Source of the DNA: Flavobacterium psychrophilum
GTDB taxonomy: Bacteria; Bacteroidota; Bacteroidia; Flavobacteriales; Flavobacteriaceae
Assembly (NCBI GenBank): GCA_003243255.1
Contig: QFQM01000187.1
Span: 1 to 8,847, forward strand
Length of the DNA stretch: 8,847 bases
Direction of reading: 5' to 3'
Of this stretch, positions 5,218 to 8,847 are shown in pieces. The translations under genes were made by a program, and so were the position numbers. The notes beneath the pieces were generated by a model. The model had not been told where the DNA came from, did not search any database, and saw only the letters and a list, made by a program, of their open reading frames with translations. The first letter of the stretch is position 1. Every line of letters begins with the position of its first letter.

Positions 5218-8085
5218 ATGAATCTATTTCATTTAAGTAAAACCAATAGAGCGGCATTGTTTTTTGCAATGACTCTATTACCATCAGGTCTGGTTTACTC
5301 GCAGAGTAAAAAAGACACTGTTACAAAAGAAAAGCAGATTGAGGAGGTTGTTGTTATTGGATATGGAACTCAAAGAAAGGAATCGGTAACAGGTTCTGTT
5401 GCTTCTGTGAAGGGTGATGTGTTAAGAGAAGTTCCATCTGCCAATATTACACAAGCATTACAAGGCAGAGTAGCGGGTGTAGATATTTCACAAACATCTT
5501 CTAAGCCTGGGGCTGCTTCCCAAATCCGAATCAGGGGCACAAGGTCTTTAACAAATAGTGCTAACGATCCGTTGATAGTTCTTGACGGAATACCTTTTTC
5601 AGGGTCATTATCAGATATCAGCTCTAATGATATCAAAAGTCTCGACATACTTAAAGATGCATCTGCTACAGCAATTTATGGTTCCAGAGGTGCAAATGGG
5701 GTAATCCTAATAACCACTAATAGAGGTACCAAAGGACAAAGACCAAGATTCACCTATAATTCTTTTACAGGTGTGCAGACATTATTTTCGAAGTATCCCA
5801 TGATGGATGGACCAAAGTTTGCAAAATTGCGTGCAGATGCGGGAAACCTTTTCACCAATGGTGTAGATGAAAGTAATAGTACAAATACAGATTGGCAAGG
5901 TCTGTATTATAAACCTGCAATGATAACAAATCACGATATAAGCGTTTCTGGTGGAACTGACGGTGGTAATTATAATGCAGGCATATCTTATTTTAAGCAG
6001 TATGCATTGATACCTCTTCAGAATTATGAGCGCTTTTCTGTTCGTCTAGGATTAGATCAGCAAGTTGGCAAAAATTTTAAATTTGGTTTTACTACTAATA
6101 CTAATTATGCTATCAATGAATATCCGGGTGCAAGTGCTGCTCCAATCTTAGGATACTCTCCGCTTGCTAATCCTTACAAAGCAGACGGGTCAATTAAGAC
6201 TACTATGAGTACAGCTTCTAATTTAGATCAGTCTTGGATTTATACAAGACAAGGAATTCAGGCTTTAGGTGGGAAATACGTTGATGAGAATAAATCTTTT
6301 TCCTCTTATAATAGCATCTATGGAGAAGTTGCCTTACCTCTTGACGGATTGAAATATAGATTAAACGTTGGTCTCAATTATCGTACCTCAAATAGTGGCT
6401 GGTATACTGGCTCAGGGGTTTTTAACACAAATGCAACATCACCATCTGGCGCTGGAAGAGGTAATAATCAAACTTATCATTGGGTTTTGGAAAATCTCTT
6501 AACATATGATAAAACTTTTGGTAAGCATAAAGTTAATGCAGTAGGATTGTATTCTGCAGAACAGAGTAGATATGTCAGTAACTATATGAGCGCACAGAAT
6601 ATTCCTGCAGATTTCTTTCAGTACTATAATCTTGGTCAGGCACCACAGGCTAATATATTAGTAAGACCTGAAGACCAATTCTATTCACAGACTGCATTGA
6701 TGTCTTACATGGGAAGAGTAATGTATACGTTTGATAACAAGTATATGTTGACAGCTACTCTCCGTAGTGATGGATCATCAAGACTTGCACCAGGAAACAA
6801 ATGGCACAATTATCCTGCAGTATCAGTTGGTTGGAACGTGACCAATGAATCCTTTATGCAGAAGTTTTCATTCCTCAACCTTTTGAAATTAAGAGCTGGG
6901 TGGGGTCAGACATCTAATCAGGCAATTGATCCATATAAAACGAGAGGTAGTTTGGCAGTAGTTCCATATAATTTTGGTACAACAACTGGTACTGGTGTAT
7001 ATGTCACGGAAGCACCGAATGTTAATTTAGGATGGGAATATTCCAAAACTCAGAATTATGGGGTAGACTTTGCCTTCTTTAATAATCGATTGACAGGATC
7101 AGTTGAGTACTACAATACCCAAACAGAAGGCGTTTTATTGCGAAAAAATCTTCCAATATCATCTGGAATATCTTACCAAACAGGAAATTTTGCCCAGACT
7201 GAGAATAAGGGGTGGGAAGTTGCTCTGAACGGAACAATTATTCAGACTGAGAGTTTTACCTGGGATGCTGGCGTTAACTTCTACACCAATAAGAATCAGA
7301 TTGTTGCTTTAGCTTCCGGACAAGACCGTGATGAAGGGAATCTTTGGTTTGTAGGGCATAATATCAATGCATTATATGATTATCAAAATATAGGTTTATG
7401 GCAACAAGGAGATCCTTATCTTAATATATTAGAACCCGGCGGAAATGTTGGTATGATCAAAGTCCTTTATACCGGTGGTTATAATGCAGACGGAACCCCT
7501 GTAAGAGCTATAGGTCCATCAGACAGACAGATTATAGATACAGCACCTGATTGGCAGGGAGGTTTTAACACCCGTTTTGAATACAAAGGTTTCGAGTTAA
7601 GTGCAGTTGGAGCATTCCAGCACGGTGGCGTACTGATCAGTTCTATTTACGGCTCTGCTGGTTATCTTAATAGATTAACAGGTAGAGGAAATAATGTTGA
7701 TGTTGATTACTGGACGCAGGAGAACCCTAATGTGAGATATCCAAAACCAGGTGGTGTTCAAAGTGGTGATAATCCTAAATATTCATCAACTTTGGCTCTT
7801 TTTGATGGTTCTTATTTGAAGGTTAGAACAATTACTTTAGGATATAATGTAAAAAGAGAATTCCTAAATGATTTAAAAATTAATAGTCTGAAAATTTATT
7901 TCACAGTTACTAATCCATTTGTACTATTTTCACCTTATCATAAGGAATCAGGTATGGATCCTGAACCAAATTCTTATGGTAATGAAAACCAAGCAGTAAG
8001 TGGGTATCAGTCCAGACAATTAATTATTGGTACAAATAATCCTTCGACTCGAAATTACTTAATGGGACTTAACTTATCTTTTTAA
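5218..8085 (+). CDS. SusC-type TonB-dependent outer-membrane transporter (SusC/RagA family), short N-terminal form
   Basis: A 955-aa outer-membrane beta-barrel that, with its SusD partner, imports oligosaccharides in a TonB-dependent way. Residues 1-28 look like a Sec signal peptide, with a hydrophobic stretch ALFFAMTLLPSGLVYS and cleavage probably before Gln29. The mature N-terminus then runs straight into IEEVVVIGYGTQRKESVTGSV (41-61), which contains the TonB-box-like EEVVVIGYG. There is no room for the roughly 80-residue carboxypeptidase-regulatory-like domain that many SusC proteins carry. The plug is about 50-165, with LQGRVAGVDI, SQIRIRGTRSL, PLIVLDGIP and the SusC signature YGSRGANGVILITT at 154-167. 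The rest is barrel, ending in the typical strand RNYLMGLNLSF with terminal Phe. susD follows after 11 bp, and xylA precedes by 68 bp without a clear promoter. The cargo is inferred from context to be xylose or xylo-oligosaccharide; the barrel sequence alone does not show specificity. Confidence 0.95.
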   Translation: MNLFHLSKTNRAALFFAMTLLPSGLVYSQSKKDTVTKEKQIEEVVVIGYGTQRKESVTGSVASVKGDVLREVPSANITQALQGRVAGVDISQTSSKPGAASQIRIRGTRSLTNSANDPLIVLDGIPFSGSLSDISSNDIKSLDILKDASATAIYGSRGANGVILITTNRGTKGQRPRFTYNSFTGVQTLFSKYPMMDGPKFAKLRADAGNLFTNGVDESNSTNTDWQGLYYKPAMITNHDISVSGGTDGGNYNAGISYFKQYALIPLQNYERFSVRLGLDQQVGKNFKFGFTTNTNYAINEYPGASAAPILGYSPLANPYKADGSIKTTMSTASNLDQSWIYTRQGIQALGGKYVDENKSFSSYNSIYGEVALPLDGLKYRLNVGLNYRTSNSGWYTGSGVFNTNATSPSGAGRGNNQTYHWVLENLLTYDKTFGKHKVNAVGLYSAEQSRYVSNYMSAQNIPADFFQYYNLGQAPQANILVRPEDQFYSQTALMSYMGRVMYTFDNKYMLTATLRSDGSSRLAPGNKWHNYPAVSVGWNVTNESFMQKFSFLNLLKLRAGWGQTSNQAIDPYKTRGSLAVVPYNFGTTTGTGVYVTEAPNVNLGWEYSKTQNYGVDFAFFNNRLTGSVEYYNTQTEGVLLRKNLPISSGISYQTGNFAQTENKGWEVALNGTIIQTESFTWDAGVNFYTNKNQIVALASGQDRDEGNLWFVGHNINALYDYQNIGLWQQGDPYLNILEPGGNVGMIKVLYTGGYNADGTPVRAIGPSDRQIIDTAPDWQGGFNTRFEYKGFELSAVGAFQHGGVLISSIYGSAGYLNRLTGRGNNVDVDYWTQENPNVRYPKPGGVQSGDNPKYSSTLALFDGSYLKVRTITLGYNVKREFLNDLKINSLKIYFTVTNPFVLFSPYHKESGMDPEPNSYGNENQAVSGYQSRQLIIGTNNPSTRNYLMGLNLSF

Positions 8086-8096
8086 AACAAAATATC

Positions 8097-8847
8097 ATGA
8101 TAAAATTTAATAAAAATATAGTTTTAGGTATTGTAACCTTATCACTGGGATTTTCCAGCTGTTCTGAAATTCTCGATGAAGAACCAAGATCAAATTATAC
8201 AGTTGATTATATAAATACAGAACAAGGAATTAGCCAAGGACTTACATCTCTTTACAGGAGTTTACGTTTATTATATGGAAATGGCTATTGGATGAGTGCA
8301 ACTCAAAATGGAACAGATGAGTCCACTTGGGCTCAAAGTGCTGATGGTAATTTTAAAGAACTGGATATGTCCGGACAAGGAAATATCAATTCTGCGACTT
8401 TTCCAACTAGTATGATTTGGGGAAGTACTTTTCCTTATATTAATACTGCAAATGCAATTATCCAAAATGGTCCAAATTATGGAATTGCGGAATCATTAAT
8501 CTCAGAGGCTAGATTCTTTAGAGCATTTGATTATTTTTTATTGGTACAATCTTATGGTGGTGTTCCTTTGGATCTAGGAGCAGGAGAACTAGCATTTAAT
8601 ACTTCAGCAATAGCTACTTCAAAAAGGAACACTGTGACAGAAGTTTATACACGCGCTATTTTTCCTGATCTAAAAAAAGCAATTGATAATTTACCAACTG
8701 CACCAAGGGTCACAGGAGGTGTTACAAAGAATGTCGCAAGATTATTTTTGGCAAAAGCTTATTTAACTTATGGATGGTGGCTGGAAAACCCAAATAGCAT
8801 TCCAACATATCCTGAAACACCGAGAACAGATCCGGATGGACATAATG
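8097..8847 (+). CDS. SusD-type glycan-binding surface lipoprotein (SusD/RagB family), 5' part
   Basis: Starts at ATG 8097, 11 bp after the susC stop, and stays open to the window edge: 250 complete codons of a family usually about 480-600 aa. Residues 1-22 (MIKFNKNIVLGIVTLSLGFSSC) form a lipoprotein signal with lipobox FSSC and lipidated Cys22. The residues after it, SEILDEEP, are acidic as in Bacteroidota lipoprotein export signals, so surface exposure is expected. Family landmarks are LDEEPRSNY near the N-terminus, the helix SLYRSLRLLYGNGYW, WGSTFPYINTANAII, and the highly typical SEARFFRAFDYFLLVQSYGGVPL, followed by TVTEVYTRAIFPDLKKAIDNLP and TKNVARLFLAKAYLTYG of the TPR-like SusD helices. 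It forms the lid over the SusC barrel. Tandem susC-susD after xylA indicates transport coupled to xylose catabolism. The C-terminal ligand-binding half is not visible, so substrate cannot be judged from sequence. Confidence 0.95.
   Translation, partial: MIKFNKNIVLGIVTLSLGFSSCSEILDEEPRSNYTVDYINTEQGISQGLTSLYRSLRLLYGNGYWMSATQNGTDESTWAQSADGNFKELDMSGQGNINSATFPTSMIWGSTFPYINTANAIIQNGPNYGIAESLISEARFFRAFDYFLLVQSYGGVPLDLGAGELAFNTSAIATSKRNTVTEVYTRAIFPDLKKAIDNLPTAPRVTGGVTKNVARLFLAKAYLTYGWWLENPNSIPTYPETPRTDPDGHN

Noticed and set aside
1..8847. CRISPR array, tRNA, rRNA or riboswitch
   Set aside because: No regularly spaced repeats, cloverleaf-like segments or recognisable riboswitch cores were seen; all gaps between genes are under 120 bp.

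Overview
The window comes from a member of the Bacteroidota. It contains a SusC/SusD outer-membrane uptake pair, TAnnTTTG-type promoter elements, A-rich leaders without Shine-Dalgarno sequences, and a Nudix-winged-helix sugar regulator of the kind that phylum uses. Two parts differ sharply in base composition. Positions 1 to about 1363 are GC-rich (39/60 and 35/60 G+C in two 60-base lines I counted) and have a Chitinophagaceae-like feel. From about 1364 onward the DNA is AT-rich (14/60 to 27/60 in the lines counted) and reads like Flavobacteriia/Weeksellaceae. These taxonomic impressions come from protein style and composition only.

Left part (1-1363), housekeeping genes: the 3' end of kbl (2-amino-3-ketobutyrate CoA ligase), convergent with ridA (enamine/imine deaminase) with only 2 bp between the stop codons. 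ridA is divergent from tsaB, the YeaZ-type subunit of the tRNA t6A machinery. ridA and tsaB share a 32-bp intergenic region in which each start codon is preceded almost immediately by a TAnnTTTG element.

Right part (1364-8847), a D-xylose / xylo-oligosaccharide locus. All genes point the same way: a Nudix-like transcription regulator (XylR/AraR/NrtR type), xylB (xylulokinase), xylA (xylose isomerase), a SusC-type TonB-dependent transporter, and a SusD-type surface lipoprotein that runs off the window. The 119-bp gap before the regulator holds a TAnnTTTG promoter element, an imperfect palindrome between that element and the start codon, and repeated ATGTAAAT-like half-sites. It is the best candidate control region for the whole operon. 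I found no further exact TAnnTTTG element in the gaps before xylB, xylA, susC or susD, so the five genes may be one transcript. Two intergenic inverted repeats, both CTGAT...ATCAG, lie before xylA and before susC.

Working model (inference): SusD and SusC capture and import a xylose-containing glycan across the outer membrane. XylA converts xylose to xylulose, and XylB phosphorylates it to xylulose 5-phosphate for the pentose phosphate pathway. The Nudix-domain protein senses a pathway sugar or intermediate and controls the operon. Known families explain all the genes. The points most worth following up are the composition break, the regulatory architecture, and the direct coupling of the xyl core to a SusCD pair rather than to a visible inner-membrane symporter.
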